Of a stretch of DNA of 64,000 nt, positions 11,801-24,700 are shown piece by piece. Within the stretch, counting starts at the first letter, position 1. Each line of letters begins with the position of its first letter. This DNA is from Owenia fusiformis (lineage: Eukaryota; Annelida; Polychaeta; Sabellida; Oweniidae). The stretch covers positions 11,700,932 through 11,764,931 of the forward strand of contig CAIIXF020000012.1 of NCBI GenBank assembly GCA_903813345.2, given 5' to 3'. Below the pieces are notes generated by a model, which was given only the letters and a program-made list of their open reading frames with translations, did no database searches and was not told the origin of the DNA. The translations under genes and the position numbers were made by a program.

Positions 11801-13012
11801 TATCCTACACTTACAAGGAGTGTACTGAATGTATAATATCATTGTAAAATGAATTTCATGCCAAATAGAGTCCATTTGGCGGGAAATCAACAAGCGGAGT
11901 ATATCGTTACAATATCCTCCGCCTCCGCCCGGAGTATATCGTTACGATATCCTCCGGATATTCATTTTGCCAATAAATATCAAATTTATTTTTTCATGTT
12001 ATCAAACTCATATGCGTGTGATATCGTTTATCTCACGCATATCCGTGTGATATCACATCTGCATTTCGCGCCACAATATTGTTGGAAATTAGGTCAGATA
12101 ATTTATTCTCTTTTGAGAAAATTGGTCCGTAAATTTATTCTCTTTGAAGTGTGCGCCAAAGTTTAAAACTGCGCAGGCGCAGCGCTCTCACTAACCTATA
12201 TAAAGAGATTACAAGGTACAGGCTTCAGAGGTAAGTCAGGAAGGTGAACAATCTTCGTCCCATGTTGATTTCCCGTATAATCGTAAACAGGGAAGTTTCA
12301 CCATTGAAATTGAAAATTACTATTAGATATACTTTGTAGATGTTATTTATGAAGCTATTTAGTGTTTGCATCAATCAAATGGCTCATTTTGAACATATAA
12401 AAAGTATTTGTGTTTTGTTTCCCAGGGAATTGTATTTGTAGTACACACATAAATAGTGTCCATTATACAGTACTTGAATAGCCTGGTTTACATAATATTG
12501 AAGGGCATGCTGATTACATGCACAATAAAAAATAAACTCTTCTAATCCCCTAATGTAAACACGGCGGTATACGTAGCCCGATTTATCGGGGACTTTAAGT
12601 TTCATTGGTGTATTGAACTACGATTGTGTATATAATTTGATAAGAAGGCTGCTAACTAACGATTAAAAAATGGTATTTATGACGAACAATATCATGTTAT
12701 TTACTTTTAATTGTTAAAATAAAGTGTTTCAAATATTCAATTGATATTCTAATTTATAGTTTATATTGTCTGTCAATGTCCTGGAAATTGGATCAGAACA
12801 TCACAAGGTGATTGTAATCACGGGATAAACCCAATATCACATAATTTCTCGTGATATCATTTTATCACCTCGTAGATATCAAATATCAACACTCATTCGC
12901 TTCGCTCACTCGTGTTGATATTTGCTATCAACTCGGCGATAAAAATGATATCACTCAAAATGATGTGATATTCTGTATTTATAATACATTTGGTACACTA
13001 AGTGTAGGATAA
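11801..13012. mobile_element. 1.2-kb element with TTATCCTACACTTA terminal inverted repeats
   Basis: TTATCCTACACTTA at 11801 recurs inverted as TAAGTGTAGGATAA ending at about 13012. The arms are ~35 bp with mismatches. The interior holds several dyad blocks, including GATATCGT/ACGATATC around 11920-11955 and a ~105-bp palindromic segment at 12850-12960 centred on TTCGCTTCGCTCACTCG. No transposase frame is visible, so it is non-autonomous. A related fragment lies near 52790-52850. Confidence 0.6.
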
Positions 13013-15396
13013 AAGTAAATATTCCCGTTTTAAATAATTTTGTAAACGTTGTTCTCTACCGGTGCCATTTTTTATAATTGAAAAATAAAATTGAACATTT
13101 TGCATTTCTAAATTGATAGGTTTCTTGGAATACAGCATAACTGTTGACGATTTAAGTCATTGATAATATTTCCCTCAGTGATCCCATGATAAATAGACAG
13201 TAACTGAGTCAATGTTTTATGTTCAAACTTGTTTCCATAACTTTTAAACATGAGTCGACAATTATGTAGGAAATTTCACTTCCAAATGTCAGCATGTCAA
13301 CAAGTGTTTTTCACAATATTTAGCCTTTTATCCTGATAGATCGCTAAAATCTGCATTTACCTCTAAATGAGGCGATATGTTTTTAATTTTAGAGATGTAA
13401 GCTATAAACTCAAACAAAAATGCAAACTACCCGTTATTATTTTGACTGCACAAGACGAAATTTCCACTCCCGAGGAGCACTTTGGTAACACTTTGAAGGA
13501 GAATTCTTGAAAAATCGTTCGAATTTTCACAAAAGGTTTCATGCAATTTCATTGTTTTGTTTAAGCCTCAACTAAAATCATACTCAAATCCGATAACATA
13601 ATTCTAAATAAATCAAAGAACTAAACTGTAGATATTGATATAAATGTAAGTCGGCATGTATTCGACAGTTAATGTACACATATGATGTATGCATCAACTG
13701 TGACTTAAATACCAATTCGTGACCATAATATTTGGCTTTCAAAAATTAAGTTGGAAGTTACAGTGGCAGAGATTGCCGAAAACGTCAATCACATCCAAAT
13801 AGCCGAACAACGTCAAGTATTAAAAATACACTTTTGTGCATCTCGAACAAGGCAAGGTTCTGTGATCCAGAAATGTGCATTCCGAAAGAAAACATTCACA
13901 AATATCAACAATTTTCATTGAGTAGGAGATTACATTTGAAATCACAACTTTCAAAATATTTGTTTCAACCAAGAATTGTAAGAACTTGACACAAGTTGTT
14001 AGTTTTTCAAACCGCATATCCTCATTTACGTTCTTTGACAAGTATGAATCCATTTGAAAACATGGATTTTCTTGATTATTCTTCAAAACTACCCTTGAAA
14101 TATAAGTATGTAGGATATTACAGTGTAAATTGATACGCATTTGTTTGCTCCATATCATGAAAAAATAAATGCAGTACCATCCGTCAATATGCGAAAATAT
14201 GGTTGGTTCATAAATTAAAAAATGACAAATAACATATATCTTTTGAAATAGGGGTATACGAGGGTTGATCATAAAGTTCTCATAATATCTTTCTAATTTC
14301 TTTATTTTTAAATATATTCTAACGAAATTTTCAAAGAATGTGCAGCATAGAATGTCTTATTAATTCAGCAAAAAATATTTAGTTTAACAGAAATATTAAA
14401 TAAGAAATGGTTGCCATAGTAACTGGAAATCATGGCACTCGGGGCAAATAAAAGTAATTGAGAGAATGAGCTTAATTAACCATGTTTACATACATAATAA
14501 ACTCTCATGAATTGCCAAACACGTTAAAATGTTAACTTGAATATGTTGTTAAGTGCTTTAACAATTAAATAAAATGATCATGTAAATTGTGTGATGTCAT
14601 AGGGGATGCTTTCATGCTTCATTAGATATGATACCAGAGTCTGAGACTCAAAGCTAATCATCAGAAACGACTGAGTAAGAGAATGCAATAGTTACAGAGA
14701 TCTTCAGAAAAATAAAATTCATACTGATAAAATGTAATGTTAAGTTTGTAAGTTCCTTTACACATGGAAATAGTTTCTCTAATTTTTCATATATCAGGCA
14801 AGCCATGTATCTCTAGATGTTTCATTATGAATTTAAGTAGTGTAACAACCATTTGGTATCAAATTAAACGTCCGTTTAGTTTTATCTCAGTGCGAAAATC
14901 CTTTTATGTAAAGGGGATTGTCGTTGGGTAACTGATCTTGAATGCTTTCATTGTTTGAATGTGGAAAATGTGTAATATTCATTCTTATGAACGCTTGGTG
15001 AGCATCAACAACAATCTTGGGGATATGGCCTTTTCTAAATTTTAACTATGTCCATGTACGAGAAAATATTTTTATGATGCTAAACCACTCTTTTCCAACA
15101 CTGTTCGACTTCACATTCATTATGCAATCGTGGCAGGACAGCTCTTAGATATATACCACAATATAAAACTGGAGCCCATATATTACATTTGACAGTCAAT
15201 GAATTTGCCAAATATGGGCATATCACATGATGACCCAGATTGTCCATAACTGACTGTATTCAGCTAAAATCTGATCAGGATTAAAACAACTGACTTGAAT
15301 TAACCTATCATATAAATTCATTCAACAAGCAGGGCATTGTTTCCGGGTCTATTCCGTAACAGTTCAGCAGTCTGTCTTCATTCCATTGTCATTGTT
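13013..15396. other. Downstream flank of CHFR; little recognisable
   Basis: No gene is supported. The region includes the CHFR 3' untranslated region, whose end I cannot place because no AATAAA on the minus strand lies close below the stop codon. At 14251 a mariner-like end (TATACGAGGGTTGATCATAA) occurs without a recognised partner. The 150-codon minus frame at 13820-14272 starts in this repeat and is unlikely to be a gene. Confidence 0.5.
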
Positions 15397-15796
15397 TCAG
15401 AACCGTGTCTGTTCGCAAATATGGTTTAGGTTGCTGCAAAATATAAAAATAACATGACAATTAATATTATAATTTTATTTTCTGCCATGTGCGTATATGA
15501 ACCATTACTAAAATAAATTGTAAAGCAAACAAGGCATTAATATGCAAAATGTCACAACCTGCCATTTGTTACAGACACTAACTGCCTGAACGCTAAAAGA
15601 TGAACACCATCCACAAAAAAGGTAGAGATTATAACAATATGTCACCATTTGTGGCGTTGACATAAATACTGCACCAACCAGAAGATTGATTGACCCTTAT
15701 AATAATACTGATTTACTCACGCAGCATGGTGTGGCTTGTGTCTCTGTGTTCTACAACTCTTGCCCCAATGACAGTCAGCCCTAGCTGTGACAGTGG
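15397..15796 (-). CDS. CHFR: CHFR exons 16-17: PBZ poly(ADP-ribose)-binding zinc finger and stop
   Basis: Exon 16 (15721-15796) and exon 17 (15397-15433) encode DCHWGKSCRTQ...HH and NHICEQTRF followed by TGA. This matches the C-x5-C...H-x5-H pattern of PBZ fingers (C690, C696, H705, H711), with one extra residue in the middle loop compared with the human protein. The intron between them holds a copy of the GTCACC short repeat. Confidence 0.92.
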
Positions 15797-18700
15797 CTGA
15801 AATGTGATTGTAACAAACTTTAAACACGTTATGAAAAGTTACTAACTATTTAATGGATTTGAGCAAAATGAAATGACTGTAAAATTATGACGAAAGAATG
15901 ATTACTAGTGAATGGTTGGAATCTGTAAAACTGAAGTCATCTTGGATTAGTGAGACAATTTTAAGTGACATTGCAAGGATATATTCTCAACCTTGATTTA
16001 GCATTGATTTAATTCTAGGTTATTTATTTCAACCTAGATTCAACATTAAATCAATCCATCAGGCAATGATTCAATCAATACTTGAGAAAATCAAGGTTAA
16101 ATCAAAGTTGATTATATGTTGAAATGTTTGCTGTGTATCTACACTGTAGACATATGCTTTTAATATAAAAATGGCAGTTTCCATTAATCTATAGTCAACA
16201 TACAGCACATGACAGACAAAATCCATTGAAACAACAATAGCAAAATACTAATTATGAAATAAGTGAAAACTGTTCAGACTTTGTGGCAATTTCATACCTG
16301 GAAGTTCACCATTTGGAATATTTTTACGATAGTTGTAGACTAAATCTTTAAAATTCTTCAAGGCACAGCCATAGCATAAAACAGCATTAGAGTCCTTCAG
16401 CTTCAGAGGGAAATCTAATATAATAACAAAAAAAAATAATAAAAGGTGTACTAATAGCCCAAAGGACACAAAATATTTACTGCAAATTAAGATATCTAAA
16501 TCATATGAAGAATGGACTGTGAAAATACTAAATGGACATAAATAATCAATAAATCAATAATCAAATAATACTTTTGAGATGCATGATTTAATTCATAATA
16601 CACAAGTTCATCAGCTACATGTACTAGTACAAGGTGGTCCAAAATGTAAACAACCTGTCTACCTTTCAAAATGTAACCCTATCTACATTCTTAAGCACCT
16701 TGTATAACTATATTTTTACATCTAATTTGACTGACCTGTAGACGCCCATGCTTTGCTATCGAGTTTAGTGCAACATTCATCAAGAACCTGCTTGATGGTT
16801 AATTTCTTCTCTTTCAAATAGTCCTTAAAAACAAAAATATATTACAAAATTGGAGTTGAATTAAAAGTAGAAACACAGTTTTGAATGATCCAAATTGTGT
16901 AATTTCATATACTGGGGACTAGGAATTTATGAAACTGGAACTATTTTGGGAAAATTTGACCAAGTTTTTGAGAATTTATACTGGTACTATATTCTCAAAT
17001 ATCGAAACCCATCTTTTTACGTGATTTTTCTAAAAATAAAGCTTGTATGATAATGTCCAAATTAGGCCCATTTTGGGATAAAAACCACAGTTCGACTCAC
17101 CTTAAGAATTGTTGATTCATATGTATTCTGCAGCAGTATTGTATTCATATCATTCTCCCCAAAATCAAAATCTGTAAATGGTTTGAACATATCAAAATGT
17201 TGATTCCCTGAGGAAATTCAAGTAGTGTTTCAGAATACTGTACTCCTGGTATTTTTCATGTATGATTTAGTTTCGTGCTTTTCGCGATTGTAAAATCGCG
17301 AAAATTAATCTTTGACAAATTGTCAATTAAATCCCAGGGGATTTGTGATATCTTTTATTACCTGGGACTTCATTGCATTTCTTGTTTTGTAAAATGTTTG
17401 TCAAGTGTTATAAGGCAATAAATGGGGTACTACGTAACAATGTCTGTTACAGTGGTTCATTTCGGTAACAAAATGTCGGAACGTCGAAGGTACGATTTTC
17501 GGTAACCAGCGTAATCGAGTGGATCACCAGTGAAAATGAAGTGGGAGTAAAGTATACATTTCCTTGCATTTACACAAAAATTACATGTCCAAAATGACAG
17601 AAAATTGTATAATTGTAACCTTGAAGTAATAATACAGGGTTTCCTTAAAGTCTAAACCTATGTTAAGTGTAAGATACTTTATGGACCCCCTGTACATGGA
17701 TATTTTGAAAATACAAGGCATTAACATGCAAAATGTCACAGCCTGCCATTTGTTACAGATGCCGAACACCAAACCCTTTCCACAAAAAAGTTGGACACTA
17801 TAAAAATTACCCTTAAATCTATTTTTATCCAACAAAAACCTCAAAATTTGAACACCTGCCAATTTGAACACTTTTGGCTGGTCCCATGGGCATTTGGACT
17901 ACAGAAGTTTTACTGTATAATAATAATTACCTTTAAATCTAGCCATACAACCTCTACACCCAGCTCTCTTACAGCCCCAGTAGTTGTGGCAGTAAATCTT
18001 CCAGCATAAAGGACCTATAAATAGAATACATGTACATTAAAGCCATGACATGAATATGTATATGCTAAAGGGAAAGCTCCAAGAATTATCATAGAAAACA
18101 GCAAGAAAACATCTAAGAGTACACAAGTAAAACAAGCCTCAAGTATCCCAAACCATGATCTTACGTGAAAAGAGAATAACTGATATCCCCTCGCCACCCA
18201 GGGGTTTCACCAGAATTTCTCACAACAGGCTATAAATAAATGAAAACAACAGCCAAAATTAATGGAAATCATAAATTTTACATGGAAAAGTTGGCAAGTC
18301 CCTAAAACCAACAGGAGATTTGTGAAAACAATCAGTGAAAATTGCCTGTTGCCTGCTGCTAATAAAACATCTGACACCATTCCCAATTATGACAATCCAA
18401 CACGAAGGGATATTTCTTTCATACTGAAGTCCTAACAAAACATGCCCTATTTCAACTTAACAAGGGTTAATGTCTGTGGTTGTTTGGAAACTTGAAACTA
18501 CCAAAGCAAATTCAATTGAGTTAGAGGACTTGACACAGCACTTTATTAACAAGAACAAGCTCAAAGACTTTACAAAATGGATTACTCAAATTCTTTGAAG
18601 AGAAACTTTTCTTAACCTTTCTTTGCTAAATCATAACTTCCAAGAGTCGTGCCCCTTGTTTTCATTTGTTTTTCGATTTTCTTAAAACTCCTGAACATGT

Positions 18701-21700
18701 TAATATGCTTAAAGTTAGTACTTACACTGCGTAAGCGGCACAGCATCAGGATTTCTAGCTCTTTCGTTTCTTCTGTCTGGAAACGGCTGGAGGCAACACT
18801 GGCATAGACAGTGATCTTGATTCTTAGGACACACAAAGTCTGGATATTCTCTAACTAAAACATGATTAATAATGAATTATATTTTAAAAGATGTTACCCT
18901 GTATTTTACATGCACTTTAAATATAAGGAATCAGTGATTATAAATACAAGGGGCGATCCATATATTCTGATAAAAATGCTCTCATTTTGTGATTTTTTTC
19001 ACATATCCCTCTTATTTTTTCAGAAAATGTAGATTATGTAATTACACATACAATGCTAAAATATTATATCTATATCTTAAATTATCAATGAGATAGGTTG
19101 CCATGGTAACCTGTATTAAGGGTAGGCAGGTCAATTAAATTATAACATATAAATATCATAATAACTTGATATTTTAATTATTTTAAAGCATGCGAAAATC
19201 ATGCATTTTTCTAAAAGAGTTTGGTATTGTTACTCTTCACTCTTTGTTTGTTGCTAAACAAATGTTTATATGTGCTCACTATAACATCACAACAAATCAC
19301 AATAGCATTGTAAGACAGAATGGGCCAATTGACATTACATGTTATGAGACACACCAAAAATCAAATTGTCAGATGAGGTTAATGTGGCTGATGCAGAGTG
19401 TGACATTAACGTCTACATTAGGGAATACAATAAGATTTTCTTTTCTTTTAAGAATAAGTTAGAGGACACTTTCAGAGACATACATGGACTTATTAAGTGC
19501 ATGGGCAAGGTGTTATATCTGCATAAAGAATCTATAGGTAGTATTGTAAAGAGGAAGGCATGGTCACTGTTGAAGATCAACCACAATCTTGTTGCAAGAA
19601 GAGCTTGCGGACAGAGAATAATACTACGATAAATTGAGATGTTACTAATGAAAAGATTATCATAGCTATCCCATTGTATAAATTATCAAACAAGGGCAAC
19701 AGGGGTATGGAACAGATCAATGAATAGTTGGCAATGACTGGAAGATGCGTTTGGTCTGCTTAAAATAGGTACCGAGGAATGATTAAATTAACATATTTAT
19801 CTATTTTTGACGTTATAATTTAACCGACCTGCCTACCCTAAATACAGGTTACCATGGCAACTTCATTTCAAAATCAATTTAAGATATAGCTAAAATAGTT
19901 TAGCATCGTATGTGTAATTACATAATCTACATGTTCTGAAAAAATGAAAGGGATATGTTAAAAAACCACAAAATGAGAGCATTTTTATCAGAATATATGG
20001 ATCGCCCCTTGTATATTGTAATAAAATTGTCCAAATAAAAATGAAATCTTGAAAAAACAGATTAAAAATTGTTCATGAAGAATGCATTTACAAAAACTGC
20101 TCAAGAAGACTGAACAAGACAATATGGTGACTTGAAGGTGGGGTTTGTAACTGATCAATGATGACATGGAAGATTCCAGTCGACGTTACAATATGGAGTT
20201 TAAGCTTGCAAAGTTTTTCACAACCTAATCATGAATGAAAAATATTTAAGCAATGCATTTGTATGGGTGATAGATCATACGTATGGGTTGGTGTAATGTA
20301 TATGGAACTAAAAGTTTAAAGTTGATCAAAAGATGGCACTAGAGAATACTAAACTAGAATCAAAACTGAAAAGTGCAATCAGAGAAGCCAATTATAATTT
20401 TGAAAAGAACATGCAGTTCACAAAGAGAAGTCAATGTATCCACATGTAAATATTATGTGAAGATGTAAAATAAGAAATAAGAACATAACGTTGTACAAAT
20501 GAACCAAGAACCAAATAAGAGCGTGAAATAAGCGACAACTATCAGACCTAGCGAGAACATCAAAGGGGCCCCTCGTCATAACGTCCAGAACCCAAGATAG
20601 GCGTCGACAAGGTAGTATATAACAAGATAATAACAACATTACAGTTGGCATTTCGATTTTATATGCAAGCTTAAACTCCCTCATATTAAATCAATACAGC
20701 GAGCAAAAATTGGAAATCATCCTGACTTACCATAGAACACATATCAGATCTATATAATATTGCTCAACCGCTTTCAGTACTATGACCATTACTATATTGC
20801 CAAGTATATTAATGATTTTGTCCTGATGAATGAATACCTTTGTTTTGTGTCCCACTTGTGGACTGCCCTGGATCTGCAGATGTTGAAGGTTCAGTGTTAC
20901 ATGCTCCAGCTTCCCTACTTGAACCTTCACCTGTTGCCCCTGATTTAGAATGTGTAACCCCAGATGTAGAATCAGCAACCCCTGATTTAGAATTTGTAGC
21001 CCCTGTGTTAGTATTTAAGGTACCTGGTTGATTTATGCTTGATGATGGCTCTGATGGTGATGGGTCAATGTTGTTGGTGGCCCCTGCTTTATGGGGACCT
21101 GTATACTCCTTACACTGTCTGCATACAGTTTTAGGAGGTCTAAAATAAATTGTTTAACACTTAAAAAATACTAAGATTAGTGTTTCAGTAAGTAGCAATA
21201 TTCTCCAGTAAAAAAACACGCTATTACTGTTTAGTTCAATAATATTAGATCCTTTTAGATTATTTAGATTCCATTCGATTTTTAGATCCAGAGCCATGTG
21301 CTTTTATATTGCCTAATTACAGTGAAACCTGCGTATATAAAACACCTATGGAGCCACAAAAATGTGTCCACTGTAGGGTGTTTATTACAGAGAGGGTAAT
21401 TTATACAGAAGTCAGTTTAGCATGTGATGAGGAGGGGTGTCCACTAGAGACATGTGTTTACCAGAGAAAGGTGTTCACTGAGACAGGTGTTCACTAGAGA
21501 AAGGTGTTCACTGAGACAGGTGTTCACTAGAGAAAGGTCTTCACTGAGTCAGGTGTTCACTAGAGAAAGGTGTTCACTGAGACAGGTGTTCACTAGAGAA
21601 AGGTGTTCACTGAGACAGGTGTTCACTAGAGAAAGGTCTTCACTGAGTCAGGTGTTCACTAGAGAAAGGTGTTCACTAGAGACAGGTGTTCACTAGAGAA

Positions 21701-24700
21701 AGGTGTTCACTAGAGACAGGTGTTCACTAGAGAAAGGTGTTCACTAGAGACAGGTGTTCACTAGAGACAGGAGTTCACTAGAGAAAGGTGTTCACTGAGA
21801 CAGGTGTTACTGTACACACAAATAAAACATTGCAATCTTGACAACTTACTGGTAATGTTGGAATGGCTGGGCAGGTGTAAAAACTTGTGGCAATCCAAGT
21901 CCAAAGCCTCCAAGTCCTGGAGGAAAAGGAGGAGGTGCGAAGCCTCTCCTGTAATGAAGCACATACATGTACATGTAAATTCAAACAATGTGAGGCTCAA
22001 ATTCTAAGTCCAAAGCCTCCAAGTCCTCAAGAAAAGGAGGAGGGATGAAGCCTTGCCTGTAATAAAGCACATACATGTAAATTCAAACAATGTGAGGCTC
22101 AAATTGTGCGTATTATAGCTGATAACTACAGCTTGCATAACGTTCTAGCATGGAGTAAACTCAATAGGTATTTCAAGATTGTTGGAACCAATATATCTAT
22201 GTTATCACCACCATAACCTTTTTTGGGCCCATTCACATATTTAAGGGATTCTGGGAGATACAAGTGAAAATAGAATCATCAGACTGGATTTAAACCATGA
22301 AATCGACTCTAAAGCCTGAAAAACATGGTACTTGTTTTAATATGACACACATTGATAAATATTGCACTTTCAAGAGCAAAATGGCTGCCATGCTATTGTA
22401 ATTTACCCAGCTTACCTAGCCATTAAACAAATGATCTTAGTTTACTTACCCAAATGCTACAACACCATCATTATTGTCATCACTATTCTCATCATCATCA
22501 TCATTGTCATCACTATATTCATCACTTTCAGAATCATCCCGATTTCTTTTCTTCTTTGGATACAACTTTAAGAGAGTCAATATTTTACAGTTAATCCCCT
22601 CTCCGGAGAATGTTTAATTTCACATGGATATAATTACAATTTTAAGGGTTATGTGAATTATAATCATCTGAGGGTCACTATAAGGTATATACTACATGTA
22701 GTAATGTAACCTTTATTTGTATGGAATAAAATCTATATTTCCAGATCAAGACAGGTTTTCGGATTAAAACCGTATATAATATTAAATAAAATACATTAAA
22801 TAAGGCATTAACATGCAGAATGTCACCACCTGCCATTTGTTAAATTAAAGACACTGCCAGCCAAATGCCCAACACCATCCACAAAAATGTTGAGAACTAT
22901 AACAATATGTCACCACTTGTGGTGGTGATATGATTAAATAAAAATGGAAATGATCGAGCTACAAAGTTTACCATATCTTTTGTGATTTTGTTCTTTGCAT
23001 CAAGTTCTTTAATATCCTCCTCTGGTCTTTTCCTATCAGGGTGTTCTCCAAGGTAAGCATCCACGAGGTTGTTAACGATGTGATTTTTGTTAATACGATC
23101 CACCTTTAGACGACACTGAAAGAATATATAACATAACAAATGAAAGAAAAGTTGTATCAGGGTAGATTTCATGTTTTGATTAACATCACAGAAAATCGTT
23201 TTAATGTTAATTGGCTGATAAAACAAGCTTTTTAGGGTTGCCGATTTGGGCAATCAGTCAAAAGCACCTAACAGGTGCTGTCGCTGTGACCATGGGGTAG
23301 GAGAAGGAGAGGCGTGAGCTCCTTGCGTTTGTTTACTTACAATGAGAGAAGGAGAATGTTTGGTTACTTACGGAAGGACACTCATTTGATCTTTCATGAA
23401 GAGAAAGAGAATGTTTGGGTACTTACTGAAGGACACTCAATTGATCTTTCATGAAGAGAAAGAGAATGTTTGTTTACTTACAGAAGGACACTCATTTGAT
23501 CTTTCATGAAGAGAAAGAAAATGTTTGGGTACTTACGGAAGGACACTCAATTGATCTTTCATGAAGAGAAAGAGAATGTTTGGGTACTTACTGAAGGACA
23601 CTCATTTGATCTTTCATGAAGAGAAAGAGAATGTTTAGGTACTTACAGAATGACACTCGTTTGATCTTTCATGAAGAGAAAGAGAATGTTTGGGTACTTA
23701 TGGAAGGACACTCATTTGATCTTTCATGAAGAGAAAGAGAATGTTTAGGTACTTACAGAATGACACTCGTTTGATCTTTCATGAAGAGAAAGAGAATGTT
23801 TGGGTACTTATGGAAGGACACTCATTTGATCTTTCATGAAGAGAAAGAGTATGTTTAGGTACTTACAGAATGACACTCGTTTGATCTTTCATGAAGAGAA
23901 AGAGAATGTTTGGGTACTTATTGAAGGACACTCATTTGATCTTTCATGAAGAGAAAGAGAATGTTTAGGTACTTACGGAAGGACACTCATTTCATCTTTC
24001 ATGAAGAGAAAGAGAATGTTTGGGTACTTACGGAAGGACACTCGTTTGATCTTTCATGAAGAGAAAGAGTATGTTTAGGTACTTACGGAAGGACACTCAT
24101 TTGATCTTTCATGAAGAGAAAGAGTATGTTTAGGTACTTACGGAAGGACACTCATTTGATCTTTCATGAAGAGAAAGAGAATGTTTGGGTACTTACGGAA
24201 GGACACTCATTTGATCTTTCATGAAGAGAAAGAGAATGTTTAGGTACTTACGGAAGGACACTCATTTCATCTTTCATGAAGAGAAAGAGAATGTTTGGGT
24301 ACTTACGGAAGGACACTCGTTTGATCTTTCATGAAGAGAAAGAGTATGTTTAGGTACTTACGGAAGGACACTCATTTGATCTTTCATGAAGAGAAAGAGA
24401 ATGTTTGGGTACTTACAGAAGGACACTCATTTGATCTTTCATGAAGAGAAAGAGAATGTTTGGGTGCTTACAGAATGACACTCATTTCATCTTTCATGAA
24501 GAGAAAGAGTATGTTTAGGTACTTAGGGAAGGACACTCGTTTGATCTTTCATGAAGAGAAAGAGTATGTTTAGGTACTTACGGAAGGACACTCGTTTGAT
24601 CTTTCATGAAGAGAAAGAGTATGTTTAGGTACTTACGGAAGGACACTCATTTGATCTTTCATGAAGAGAAAGAGTATGTTTAGGTACTTATGGAAGGACA

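Noticed and set aside
13820-14272. 150-codon minus frame, the longest outside recognised genes on the left side
   Set aside because: Starts inside a mariner-like repeat end, no recognised similarity, biased AT-rich composition; likely chance.
21454-21696. 80-codon plus frame of repeated SLRQVFTRERC blocks
   Set aside because: Translation of the 33-bp minisatellite; no splice or start context.
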